Part shown: piece after piece, positions 39,587 to 54,500 of the stretch | Position numbering within the stretch: the first letter of the stretch is position 1 | Layout of the letters: the number at the start of each line of letters is the position of its first letter | The notes under the pieces: model-generated | Seen by the model: only the letters and a program-made list of their open reading frames with translations | What the model was told of the DNA's origin: nothing | Database searches by the model: none | DNA from: Azorinus chamasolen | Lineage: Eukaryota > Mollusca > Bivalvia > Cardiida > Solecurtidae | Assembly: GCA_963576725.1 (NCBI GenBank) | Contig: OY755237.1 | Location: forward strand, 61,495,873 to 61,559,872 | Length of the DNA stretch: 64,000 nucleotides | Reading direction: 5' to 3' | Program-made: the position numbers and the translations under genes

Positions 39587-42500
39587 TACAAGTAATATTC
39601 AATTTCCTCCAATATGACAATGGACTTTGACCCACATGGCCACTGTGAAGAGTAGATGTGCATCACATAACTAAGAGTGTTTTAATCAAATAACCTACAG
39701 GAGTTACCAGCCCTTGGATTTGCGGTGAAGTTGTCGTGTGGGGGTATTCACCATCTTTAGTGATAATTCCAGTTTCATTTAAATTGCGGACCTTTGGATG
39801 CACCAGCTACTGGGTCCCTAGACACTGATGTGAATGTGGTATTATATTTAATTGTTTGTTCTATTTAGATTGTGGATCTTTGGGTGCACCAGCAAGCGGG
39901 ACTGTCGACATAAGTGCTGGGACAACATTTGGTTCCACAGCTACCTACGCGTGCAGCGCAGGCCATACATTGTACGGAGACAAAACACGAACCTGCCTGT
40001 CTTCAGGAAAGTGGGGTGGTCTCGCAGCTACCTGTATCAGAAATGGTAAAATGTGCAGATGTAATTAGTTGTCTGTAAGGCAGTGGGTAGCTTAATGCAG
40101 GTCAAAAGTAATGCAGAAAGCTATTACTATTGCCCCGCATTAAGCATCCACCTGCTTTTTAACACTCCTATGTTCAATAAATGAATGTACGCTTAAGACA
40201 AGTACTTCTATAGCGCAGTTATTGAATACTTATTTAACTCGTTACTTCATAAAATTGTGAGAAATATTGACTTCATGAATATTAATTAGATGTATATGTG
40301 TAATGGCTTATGAACAAAGGACTTTTGTGATAATGCCAACAACCGTAGAATCAGATATTTCTTAACGAACAAAACAGACCCAGATCAGATGTCTACTGCA
40401 GGAACCGTTTGGTTAGGGTCTTCTCTGTGTGAAATAGCTTTATTTTTACAGGAGTATAAATGAAGCAAATGATTATCCGTGTGTGAGTATCTTGTCTATA
40501 TTGATTTCTGTGATTTACTAAACTGATTACTACAACTGATATTAGAGCTGTCTTGCGTAGATCAGTTGTTTATCCGGATGGTTTTCTGTGTACGGAGCAG
40601 TACAGTTTGTTCTGTGCACATGTAAACCTCGGATCACCCTCAATCTGTACATGTAATTAGCTGGACGAAATACTGTTAAAGCGACCTTAAACCCGATATA
40701 CATGTAAACAAGCAAAATATTCGATCTTGAACAGAGGTTAAGGCCGATTTCTAATGAGAAGTATAGTTTTCTAAGTTGATATGTTGATCTATTTCAGCCG
40801 TACCTGTAACCCCATGTTCGCCGGATACCGACAACAGAAATACCCGATGGGGACAGACTCCCCCGAACACTGTCAGAACAGAGGTGTGCCCGGTGGGATT
40901 TACGGGTGAGTCAATATCAGCCGGAATGGTCGTAGCTTTCTTACTGGTATGGCTATATAGGACATGTCACACTCGTACAGTAAACAGATATAGCGTAAAC
41001 ATACTTACAGTCACATTAGGTATTACTGTATTTGTAGAGTATGTCACATTATTACTGTAGACAATTATAGCACAAACATACAGCCACATTATATATTACT
41101 GTATTTCTAAGGTATGTATCATAGATATAGCACAAACATATTTACAACCACAATAGATATAAAGCCTCGTGGTTGTTTTTGTGGGACATGTTACACTTTT
41201 AGTGAACAAATATAGTACAAACATACTTACAGACACATAAGATAATGTTGTATTTATAGGGCTTGTTACACTCTTATAGTGAACAGATATAGCACAGAAA
41301 TGTTAAATATTATAGCCATAGTAGATTTGTCTGTATTTGTACAGTATTCACACTTAACTGTGAACATATATAGCAAAAACAGACTTACAGCCATCTTAGG
41401 TATGTGTGAAACTGTGAATGTGTATTTTGAAATGATAATCTTTGAAAAAGGCCCTTAGTGGTCGAAATATTAGATCAGAGCTATTCAAGTGTTTATGTAC
41501 ATGCGCATGTATTTGCTAATCAGTTATAACGTCCTGTTATATTTGATATGTCGTTATTGACATAGTTTACTATTGTATTTGATATTTTGTAATTACATAA
41601 GTATGGTCACGTCCGGCTCTATTTGATATTCTGTTATCATAGGTGAGGCAACGAGGAAATGCAACGACAAGGGAATCTGGGGAGACCCCGTGTACAACTG
41701 CACTCGACAAGCGGTTAAGAATGTCCAAAGCAAGGTAACAACCTCAAATTTCTATTACATATTAAGTTTATTGTCAATTTTTTAAACAAAAAAAGTAATA
41801 AATGCATCATAATTTACATTTCTGATCAATGTCCGAGTAATCTGTCATATGTGCATGTACAGTAGATCCTCCTGTAACCCATTCCCTCATATTGACACAT
41901 TTTGACGCCTCTGTAAAAGTCACGTTCTGAAACCATTGTGATAAATAGAGCATTTGCTCCGTAGGAGAAAATGCTCTTTTTATCACAATGGTTTTAAAAC
42001 TACACATTTCTAAATGTATCCTTTTCTCTTGTAAATTTCCTTTTTCGGTAGATTTATTTATAGAGGATGACTCTAAAAATAGCATATGAGGTAATAGGTT
42101 AAGCGGCCTTTCCATTTTTGGAAAAGAGTCTTAAAAAGCAGGTTGTTGTTTAATGCAGGGCAAATGTAATACAGAAAGCTTCTATTGGAACTTTCTACAT
42201 AACATTTGATCTGGGTAAAGCTACATCCTACCTTACAGACCCACAATTAGATCTCTTGTCTTTTTGATGACCGCTTGAGACAGGTTTTACTGTTGTTTTG
42301 CCGGACGCTATGTATCATGAAAAAATATGTATTTCAATAGACTAACTGTTTACTCCATAAATACGCATTTTATGCCTTTGCAAACACAATAGACTCAGAT
42401 CAGCCGTCCCATCTGGGTCTATTCAGTTTACTTATGAGCTAATTAATATAGATATGATTCTGCAGCTTTGTCACTATAAAAGGTTTGTTCATAGTACCAT

Positions 42501-45500
42501 TATAAAAACACGTGTGAATCAATATTTATAATGTCATTATTTTTTGCATGAGTATTCATGGAGTTATTGGTAAAACCTTTAAAAGTAGACATCATTTTTA
42601 GTCCAAACGAGTCAGCTCTATTTGCAAAGGCGTATTTATGGAGTAAAGGGTTAAATCTTGATCTGGTGTAATTCTGACCAACTATTTTGGTCAAACTATT
42701 GACCGAGCGTCAAACAGCTTAAATCCTTGTAAGAAGCCGAGTAACTCGCCGTCTCTTATTGATCTAAGCTGGTTGTACATGCGAATCAGGTCGTGGTTGG
42801 CGAGACAATGGTTAACCCTTTCCTTGATGAATATTCATGTAGGAAATAATGACGTTATTATTGATTATTTTTAATGGCATATGAACACAGGACATTTTGC
42901 CTCAGACAGAAGCTGTAGAATCAGACCCATATAACACTATAATCAAACAGAGCAGACCCTGATCAGACGGTTCCTATAGGAGCCGTCTGATCTTGGTCTA
43001 CTCTGTTTTCAGATGCGTCAAAATGCGCTTACATAAGGGAAAGGGTTAATACAGTTGTATATGTTCTGAAATTGGCAGGCTTCCCGTCTTAATACTAACT
43101 CTACGGCAGCTGAAATTCAAGATGCATTAAACGATCTATCAACGCTCACTGCTGACACAACTGGAGATCAAGTCGCACAGTCTGAACAACTTACACACGG
43201 AGAACTAGCTACCATTACAACTTCGTTAGAAGACATAGCATCTGTGATAGATGAGGACAATATTGACAACGAAACCCAAAATGTTAGTGTATTCTGACGT
43301 GTTGTCAATTTCATCTTCTTGTTCTTCAGATGTATTTCAAATACAGTAAAACGTTGATGCCTTTTTAGAAATGATGACTGCTTAACCCTATCCCTCATAT
43401 AAACGTGTTTTCACGCATCTGAAAACAGAATAGACCAAGACCAGACGGCTTCTAGAGGAGCCGTCTGACCAGGGTCTGCTCTGTTTGCTAATGTAATCTG
43501 ATAGATCTGTTTCTATACTTTCTAAAATGGCTACAATGTTCAACCTTCCGTATTTCATTATAGCTATTTTGTCCAAGAATATTCAGGAGGTATTGAAATT
43601 GGTAATAAACATAGAACAGGGAAAGGGTTAATGCATAGTGAAGGTCATGCCAAATGATCCTGGAGGAGATTTTCTGCATGATTTACATCCTATATTAAGC
43701 TATCACCTATCTACAAGACCGATGATACTTGTGTTCAAACTACCCGTGATTTACTGTATTGCGGCAGTATGTCCGAGTAGCCTATAGTATAAACTGACTG
43801 TTTGACTTGGTGTCTTTGTAAGGACCAAACTAACTAACCTGATACATCTGACACAATTGTACAAAATAGGGGGAAAAGGGTAGTTACACCGAATTATTGA
43901 AGCTGTCGATATTGTTGGAGGTTTTTACAAACATAGACTGGCTTTTATTTCAAGTTGACAGCGTTGTAGAAATATCTTGATTTGTCCCTTTCCTATACGG
44001 GTCATGACAATAGCTGTGATGCACATCTATATTATTTCATAAGTACATGTAAACAGAGTAGTCTCTGATCAACCGGCTCCCACAAGAGACGTATGATAGT
44101 TTTCCACTCTGTGTGTCTATTAAAGGGTTGAATCTGAATGCAGTCTACCATATTTGCAAAGGCGTATTAATGCAAATATATCAAATAAAGCATTAAGTAG
44201 AAAATTTCCATATTCCAATGTCCAGTGGCCAATCAATTCATTTTTAATTTAAGTCGGTTTAACCATTTTATCTTATGAATAATCATGTAAGTAATTACGC
44301 GGCGACTAATTAGAGTCTACACTGTTTGCTGATAGAAATTTCAATATTAAACAAAACGAAAATGAAAATTTAGGCCAGGCATCCCCTAGATAAACAATGG
44401 ACTAATCCAATACATGTATATAAACATGGAATAATTCAATGGGCGCAAATGGGTTAATATTGGTAAAGTTCATTAGTTCAGACATAAATATCCATCAAGT
44501 AAAGCATTACTCATGACGGTCTGCTTTGATATTTAAAGCAGACAAAGATTATTTGTAAACACAAATGCTCAGAATGATACACAAATAACTGGGATAGTTT
44601 GTATACGTTTTTCTCTTTTGCTACCATGTACGAATATGTGATCCCATTTCAAATACCGTGCCATCTCTATTAAACGATCCTGGGGAACTTGTTTAGCTCT
44701 TTGAACTTATCTACCGAAAAGAAGCATTAACTATTGAAAATAAGAATTTTAGAATTGTGTAATTATGAAAACCATTGTGATACATAGAGCATGAAAACAA
44801 TGCAGAACGAATCTTTCTTCATTGCTTTAAGTCTGCATTAATCAATCCTCACATCTGTATTTTGAAGCCCTATATGTTTTATTTAATGAGTATTTTATGA
44901 TTTTTAGTTAGTTTGTTAATCGTTAGTTTCCATCCAAAGTAAGGTGCGTTTATTAGAGTGTGTGTAATGGGGGGGGGTGGGGGGGGGGGTGGGGGGGGGG
45001 GGGTGTTAGCGACACTACGGTAAATTGGATCAAATTGAGACAGAGACTGGCTTAACTGTTGAACGTTTTAATCATAGTTCTAATTTCAAAGAGACGAATA
45101 CTGAAAAATGCTAATTAAAACAGACAAGTGTTGCAGAAGACCAAACCTGGCGTCAAAAAGGGTAAGGCAGGCGGCTGGAAATAAAAATTCTATTAGATTA
45201 TGTTTGATCTGGTTTGTTCATTGTTTATATTGATTTGATTGCATATATATACCGGTTTGATTATTTGTTTATGTTGATTTAATTACAGAACTTTGTACAG
45301 GCAGCAAGTGATTTGCTTGACGATACTAATAGACAAACGTGGACAACACTCGGAGAATCTGTACGAACATATTATATATTCTAAGTAGTTGTAAGGTTGA
45401 GCACAAAATTGTCGTAAACTATGGAAATAAACCAGTGATGACCTTTAACCCTTTACTCCTTGAATTCGACTTCCTACCCATTTGCAAACATAGTAGACCC

Positions 45501-48500
45501 AGATCAGACGGCTCCTATAGGGCCGTCTGGTCAAGGTCTGCTCTAGTTGCTTTTTACATAATATAGATCTGATTATACAGCTTCTACCATAACCAAACAC
45601 TTATGTGTCCATATTCTATTATAAATGAAATCTAATATTTATGATGTCATTAGTTCTTTAATTAATATACATGACGTCGAGTAAGTAAGTGTCACACCAG
45701 GATCCGAACTGTAAAAAACAATAAAAGTGAAAGAAAGAATAATTAAGTTTTGATAATTTTAGGTAACCAATTCATGAAATATTCGTATAAAGATTCAATA
45801 TCGTAATCACGTATACTACATTCTTGCTGCATTCAAGCCTCACATATCTATTAATGATTTTTTCTTTCTATCAAATAGTTAAATAGGTCTTAGCTGTTGA
45901 AAATCTGAAAATACGCTTAGTACTGTATTGTTACATTTATTGAGTGTACACCATCTCTGAACCTATAATGTTTTTTCTACTCGCATATACAAACATATGG
46001 TTCTGGAATGGTACAGAAAGAGTAAAGTTGCCAATATCGTTAACTTATTTAACCCTTTTCCTGCAGTAGGGAGTAATGGCAGTTCAAACTCTGCAACGTT
46101 TGCTTGCTGTAGATCCGTAGAAACGTTTGAGAAACTATTGACAGAGCATCACATGGCCTTAATACTGATTAGACCAAGCGATAACTACAGTAAAATATCG
46201 TCATCCGAACTCTTAAAATAAGTATCATTATCGATCTTTAAGACAGGTGACAGCTAAATGCGGCGTGAAAGTTGTGCTGAAAGCTCCTCTAGGAGCTTTC
46301 TGCACGACTTTCACCCAGCATTAATCTCTCAGTTTTTCATTCCTTGAATTTCGAAGTATCGAGTTTTTTCCTGTATAGTAGAACCTGTCCTTCGTGACTA
46401 ATCATTTGTTAAATATGGGAATTTCCAAATCACAGTAGTACTTTTGTTTGTCCTGTTATAGGAAGGTGTCGGCGCAGAGCGTGTTATGTCCTCTGTGGAC
46501 AGTGTGGTCGGTGTTATAGCCAAAACTACTCAAGCATCCGGTGGCCAAGACAAAGCCATTGTCAAGAGTAACATTGGTAAGCGCCAATTTTCTTCTCTTT
46601 CAGGTGAAATTGAATTAAAGGTGGGCATAAACGTGTAAGCCCACTTAAAAGTAGAGATAAAGTATAGGTACTTTATTGTCTTGACAAAGAACTTCAAATT
46701 AATTGAAGATTAAACACATGCCATTTTAACATTTAGCATTTAAATGTATATTGCCCGCTAAAAACTTGCCCTGCTTTGCATTAATTTGCATAAATGTAAA
46801 TAAAAAGTCTACAAATTTAAAATCAAATAAAGTAAAATCCCACTAAACTGGACGTCCAATTAAATATAAACACCGGCCTTGGAGACAAGTAGCATCGTAA
46901 TGCAGGGTAAATGTCCAGCAGAAGACGTTTCTTTTAGAAGACGACATATAAAAAGTATTTGTCATTGAGTATAATGGAATCATCATTCAACACATTGAAT
47001 CGTGTGAATAAAAGTAGCTTAGTTGTTTTTATGTTTGTATTTGCAGTTGTTCAGATAAAGAAAGTCGCAAACGAAGATATAGTTTTATCCGCTGGTGATT
47101 ACTGGGAGGATGATTCCACACGCGCCCTATTACCAAGAGCGGCCTTAAACGGTACCAGTTTAATCCTTTATATACATGTAGTAGAGATACATTTTGAAGT
47201 CTTTGCAAACAGAGTAGACCCCGATCATATTTTTAGGATCTGCTCTGTTTGCTTGCGGAATTATATAGACCTGATTCTACAATGTCTGTAATGGTCAAAG
47301 CTGCATTGTGCTTGTACGCCATAACAATATCTTATTAGTGTCCAGGATGACATTACAGTAGAACCTGTCTGAAGTGACCTTATAGTCATTGGACACACGA
47401 ATCTTAAAAAAACCAGGTGGTTGCTTAATTCGGGACAACCGTAATGCAAATAGCTTCTGCAGAAGCTTTCTGCATTACTTTTGATCTGCATTAAGCTACA
47501 ACCTGTCTTACATACCTTCAATTAGATTCCCTTTAACCCTTCTCTTGCTGAATTTTAAAATACATTTCTCCTTCTTTACCCATTCCCTGTTGTATAATTG
47601 CATAAATCCTCGCGGTGTACAGGTATTTCGCTGTGCAATCTATGCTTGGATTGCACAAGTTGCACAATCAACTTGTAAATAGTGCAGACCCTGATGAGAC
47701 AGCTCCTGCAGGAGCTGTCCCATCTGGGTATTCACTATTTACAGGTAGGTATATTGACGTGAATAGCAAGCAAAGGGTTAGTAGTCGATAAAGACGTGTT
47801 CTACTGTACGTTCTACACGAATATTCATCACATACGGGGTTACAATGATTGCCAACGCCTTAATTACATCAGGCATGTACAAATGTGCAGTTTGCTTTAA
47901 ATATTTTCCTGGTGAATATTCATGTTAGAAATAATGACGTCATGAACATTATTAAGATTGTTTTTACAATGGCATATGAAGACAGGAAACTTTGACTCAG
48001 GCAGAAGTTGTAGAATCAGATCTAAATTACACCATAAGCAAATAGAGCAGACCCTGGTTAGACGGGTCCTATAGGAACCGTCTGATCTTGGTCTACTCTC
48101 TTTGCAGATGCGTAAAAATGTGCTTACATAAGGGAACGTGTTTATCTATTTAACACTTTACCTGTTCAATACTCATGAACTAAATAATGACATCATGAAT
48201 ATTAATTAGATTCAGTTTTTGATGGCATGTGGTTACATTGCATTTTGGCTGGGCATAAACTATAGAACCAAATCAGCATTATGTCATAAGCAATCAGAGC
48301 AGACCCTGATCTGACGGCTCCTATAGGATCTCGGTCTGATCTCGGTCTACTCTGTTTGTAAAGGCCTGAAAAAAGTGTTTCTATGAAGGAGAGTGCCAAG
48401 CCTCATTAACTAACTGCACTTGCTCAAATATGTATTACATGTATAAATATTTATTTTCAGGCGATAACGTTGTGACATCCGGTGTTATATTTAGAAATAT

Positions 48501-51500
48501 GTCGGCCATCACAGCAGCACAGGATAACAGGTATGCTTTATTCTTTGCCACCCATATAAACAGACTCAGAGCTTTGTTTAGCAATACAAGGAAATATTTC
48601 TATTGCCCGAGACAAAAAAACAGTGGTTTTAGAGATTAAGAGCATGAGTGTGAATGAAACAATTTAAATTAACCGTTTCGGCGCACAATTTCTAATTGTC
48701 GCCTGCAAACCAACATTGTTAAATCATTAGGTGAAATAATGAAATGAGATAAATAAGTTAAAATTTCAAACGAATAAAGCATAGATACAGAAAAAGGGTT
48801 CGGGGAAAAAGTGAAGTCTCTGATCAAACGCCGCCTTGACAACACTATTTGCCATAGTGCATTTTTGCGACATTGGCGATGAAAAGGCTTAACTGAAACG
48901 GGTTTGGCTATACATATAACTAACAACATGTTTGCCATTTTTAAGTAAGCACTGCCGTTGCCTGTAGAATCGCTGGAAGTTAACTACATTATGTATAACA
49001 TTTGCCGTGACATTGTATCTGCAGTCGCCTGCAAAACATGACATTTGCTTCAGTTTTGTGTCCTCCAAGTTTGTTTAAAAACACAATTAGGGTGCTAAAC
49101 ACTTCGATTCTTGATGGGACACCGAGTTACTCTAATGTTCAAGCTTTATTTTACAGTGGTAGTAACGAAAGGGAGATCAACGGTCCGGTAGTAGCGATGA
49201 GTGTCCATCCTCCTGTCACAACCCTCACTCACCCCATTCGGATTGTGTTCAAACACACGGTGGTAAGTTTGTCGTCTGTAAACTTTTAATTCTGCTGCAA
49301 TTTTCATTTGTTTTTACTTTTCACTTTTCTTCATGTTTGTTTCCAAAAATGTCCTAGTAACAAACAGTGTAGAACCTGTTCTTCATTATATAATAAGCAA
49401 ACAGCAAACAGAGCAGACCCTGATCAGATAGTTCCTATAGGAGCCATCTGGTCTGGGTCTTATCTGTTTGCATAGGCGTAGATATGCGTGTGTATGGAGT
49501 AGAGGGGAGCTGTCTGATCAGGGTCTGCTCTGTTTGCTAATGAAATTTGATAGATCTGCTTCTATACTTTCTAAAATGGCTACAATGTTCCACCTACCAT
49601 ATTTCATTATAACTTTTTTTGTTCATGAAGATTCAGTAGGTATTAAAATCTGGAATATACATAGAACAGGGAAAGGGTTAATTGAGTTGATCGACCCCGA
49701 TTTATATACGTTCAATCGATGAAAAGTCATCAAACTATATTGTTCACAGGGTGGCTGATTTGTAGTACATGTATAATGTTATAATTGAGTTGCCAAAGGT
49801 TTTTAAAACCACTTGATAAGTTTCAATATAATATTACATGAATGTTTCATGGGAGATACTGTGCTGAAAATGCTCAAGTAATTTGTTAATCTTAAGATAT
49901 ATGATCACCGGGAATGACTGGAAAAATGATAGACAGCATGCCTTTCAACACCAGTGAGCGATATAGGGTTTTTATGCCCGTCTAATAAAATCAACCAGCA
50001 CAATAATGGAAAGCATACACTACATTTAAATGTATTCGTAGACAGATGTGCATGTGGATAAGTTGCTTATGAAACATTTAAAATTTTGTATAGCCCATGC
50101 TCAAATACTACCAACTTTTATACTTCTGAATTCAGCGCGTTTGACAATTTAGTATACTGACCTCCTTCAAGTAGATAGTGGTATTATAACTTTATACTTT
50201 ATACTTTGTTGACACCTTTATAAAAGAAAAAAGTTATTTCAGAAGTTATTTTAATGTAAGATCTGGATGGCATACTGTAAACACTCAAAAAGTTCTAAGT
50301 TGAGTACTCAAGAATTGAGAACGTTTAGGCAGGTGGCTGCTTAATGCAGAGTGAAAATATTACAGAAAGCTCCTTGCATGACTTCAACACAGCATTTAGC
50401 TGCCACCTGTCTTAATATCGGTTTGTTTTTACTTTACATTGTATTTCTTTATATACAGACTGGTCGGCTGAACCCTTCTTGCAGCTTTTGGGAAGATGAC
50501 GGGTAAGTAATATACAGTTAGTCATACAATCTGTAATGTTCTGTTTTCAAAAAATGGACGTTGATTCAGGCTGGACATTTTCACAACATTAGACTCTTCC
50601 CAAATATCGTTCATAAATAAATACAGTAGAGGCCCTCTATACGACCACTAAAACATGGATGTTAACCCTTCGCTTGCTATTCACGTCAATATACCTACCT
50701 GTAAATAGTGAAAACCCAGATGAGACAGCTCCTGCAGGAGCTGTCTCATCAGGGTCTGCACTATTTACAAGTTGATTGTGCAACCAGTGCACTCCACAGC
50801 AGTGATTGCACAGCGAAATACTTGTACATAGTGAATATATATTTAATTATACAACAGGGCATGGGTAAAGAAGGAGAAATGTGTTTTAAAATTCAGCAAG
50901 AGAAGGGTTAATGCAGGACAAACCTAATGAAGAAAGCTCGCATAGGAGCCTCAGGCATAGCTTTCATCCTGCATGAAGCAACAGCATGCCTCCAGACCAC
51001 GATTTATACCTCGTTTCGGTTGTCGCACTGGAGGGATTTCACAATAACTGTTGTAGTATTATATGTATTAGATATATCTCTCACTAGGGTTTGTATATGG
51101 TTTCATAATACATTTAAGCCTATATTTCATGAATATACATGTATAAATAATGACCTCATGAATATCTATTAACTGAATGTCCATAATAGAGTCATGAACA
51201 AGAGAAATTTTAATCAAGACAGAAGTTGTAGAATCAGATCTATATTAGTTCATATAAAAAAGAGCAGACCCAGATAGGGCAGCTCTCATAGGAACCGTCT
51301 ATTTTGATCTACATTTATTTCGCAAATAAGTCGAACGGAGTATCTAACGAGTAACGCATTAAGGAAATGAAAACACAGACATATTTTATTCGTTTAGCAT
51401 TATACTTTAAGCAGTCTTCATGTCAATATTGGTCATGGTTGTTCTTTTTTCAATCATTATCTTTTACGACACCAGCAATATCAATATACATGTATGTTCC

Positions 51501-54500
51501 ATGTAACTAGGATATAGCGAACAAAGATCATTTACTGTTATGCATTACCTCTTCCTGATATATGGATCAATTGATTCCAAAACCAAATACATGTATATGT
51601 AGACGAATTCAACTGAAGCAAATTTAGTTTGTACCTCAGTAATTCGAAGAATAACTGACACCATCTGTTTCCCGATTGTCTGTCCATTCGTCCCAAATGT
51701 TCTCCTGTTAATAACCTCTATTCAAATTGTATACGATACAATATTTACATGTTTGACCCTGCATTCAACGGAGTTATTCAAATCCTGTAAAACACACACT
51801 AAGTTAACGATACAGCAAAACTCCCTTAACCAGAATTTAAAATCAGTATGAATGCTGGTGTACAGATAACAGCTTCATGCAAAGTGAATTTCATTAAGAA
51901 CAGCTACCAAAGAGCTTTCTGCATAAATTCACCCTGCATTAAACACACACCTGTCTGAAATATACTAAAGTCTTCTTTACTCTAATGATCCGTTTATATG
52001 CGTTTATTGTAGAATTGAACGCATCTTCACCCTAGTGTGACTAATGGAGAGTAGAACAATAGGGCAGCAGATCGAACTACAAAATGTATAAACAACTGAT
52101 TTGTATAGGTTAATGGAGTAATGTCGCTTTATAGCGACCAAATACCTTAAATAAGAGTCTTTTATCCCTTTAATCCACGGGTATTCAAGTTAGAATTAAT
52201 AACATCATGACTATTGATTAGTTTATCTTTAATATTGATACACCAATGCAGGAATAGTTGGCCATAGCAGAAACTGTAAAATCTATATTATTCCAAATGC
52301 AAACAGAGCAGACCCTGATCAGACGGCTCCTATAGAAGCCGTCTGATCTGGGTCTACTCTGTTTGCAAAGGCTTAGAACGGCATATTATGAAGTAAAGGG
52401 TTAAAGCATGTGTTGCCTAAAGTAATGATAAAAGTAATGCAAAAAGCTTCATTCATTATAACTTTTGTTCTGAATTAAGTTACAACCTGTATTGAAATCA
52501 AGAATTAGACTATTTTGAATTTTCGTCATTTTAGAGATATATCACTGTATTTATATGTTAACAGAGAGACCTGGTCTACTTCTGGTTGTTCTGTGGTTTC
52601 CTCGAATTCTATCATGACGGAGTGTGAGTGTGACCACTTGACTAACTTTGCTGTGTTGATGAGTCCATTTGTGGAGGTGAGAAATATGTGGTGAACCAGT
52701 CGTAGGGATGTGTGTATATTTTTGTTTTGTTTGAAACATGTATCAGGTTTTCCATATTATTCCAGTATATTTCATTAAATCATTAAATAAAAATAGTTTT
52801 TTTCTATCGTCTTTATTGTAAATGACTAACAAGAATTTCCCCCCGTGTCTCAGCATAATTCATATATTAAGAGCGAGTATATTGTTTAACGTAGCTATTA
52901 GAATTGCATTTGAAGTGTTGTATAAGATATGTTGTTGCATTTCATTATTAAATCATTGTCAAAATGGGCCCACTCCGTTTGCAACTTTGGAGTCGCCCCT
53001 ACTCTTTTGTACATTTTGTAACTCAAAACATTGGCAGTGTTTTTGTTTATATACGCACAAGATCATAAAAAGTTCAGCAGTTTGAGTAGACATTTTTACA
53101 GCTAATTTATTTTATTTCAGGCTGACGCGGAGTCTACAGCGCTAAGGATAATCTCTATTGTTGGAATAGGGATATCCATTGTCTGTTTGATTCTTACCTT
53201 AATCGTACATTTTCATTTATGGAGGTAAGATACGACATATCTAGGTTAAATCTTAACCAATTTATTGACTATGTTAAGCGTTTGAAATGGGACACGATTT
53301 ACGCATAGTTCGCAACTGTACAGTGTTAGCTGAATCAGATGGCTACCATGTAAAAGTTTCTAGGCTTTCTATTGACCCTAAACTTTACATGTGTTCAGAG
53401 TGAAATGGTTTAAATATGTACGATGGCGAAAAATTCTCTTTAACCCATCCCCTCATATTGACGCCGTTGATGCTTCTGTAAAGTCACTTTTGGAAATCAC
53501 TGTGATAAATAGAGCATTTGCTCCTTAGGAGAAAAGGCTCTTTTGATTACAATAGTTTCAAAACAACACAATCCAATAAGTTACCCTTTTATAGTAAGTG
53601 TTCTTCTTCGGTGGATTTATTCAAAAAGGTTGTGTCTAACAATAGCCTATGAGGGAATGGGTCAAGAAAAGTCAGTTGTTGGAAGTTGATGTTGGAGATA
53701 ATTACTAACCCTAAAAAAGGCTCGAGGACCGTGCATTTAATTGACATTGCTGAATAACATTTTATATGTGATATTCTCTACCTGAAGACAAAGTAGCATC
53801 TTTGAGAGAATCTTGTTTCCGTGCAAATTGCATGCACTAGAATAAGTGGGTTTGGGTGAGCGATCTATATCACCAACCACTTTCAGGAAATGGATACAAA
53901 ATAAGCTAAAATGTTTACATGCATTTTCTTCGACTAGTGTGTCATTGGTTTGTTTTCTTGCAGATACTTGCGCAATGACAGAACAACTATACTGATGCAT
54001 CTCTGTGTAGCCCTGCTCGTATCTTATGTCGTATTTCTAGCTGGTGTCGACAGAACTGAAAGCCGGGTAAGTTATAAAGGTGACACGAGAGAATCTGTGA
54101 GCCATTAGATTTTCTTGTTTCTTCTTTATTGATCCGGTGCAGTTTATATTGTGAGATATTATGCTTATTAAATACGCTGATATTGATTTAACTATTTACT
54201 CCATGAATATATATGTAGAAATAATGACGTCATTAATATCACTTAGATTATCACTTATAGCGGCATATGAACACCTAACATTTTGGTCGTGGCAGAAACT
54301 AGAGTTCAGTTCTGTATAATTCCATAAGCAAACAGAGCAGACCCTGATCAGACGGCTCCTACAGAATCCATCTGATATTGGTCTACTCTGTTTGCAAAGG
54401 CGTAGAAAGGCGAATTTATGGAGTTTAAACAAAAATGAAAAGTGTCGTTAAACCTTTAGCTTTTATGTGGTCATGATTCCAAACTGTCTGACCTTCTGAT

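Noticed and set aside
50708..50911. Repeated frame beginning [15 protein letters not shown], also near 33712, 34466 and 36393
   Set aside because: It is the inside of the subfamily-D MITE, read in either direction. Recurrence follows the repeat, not a gene family.
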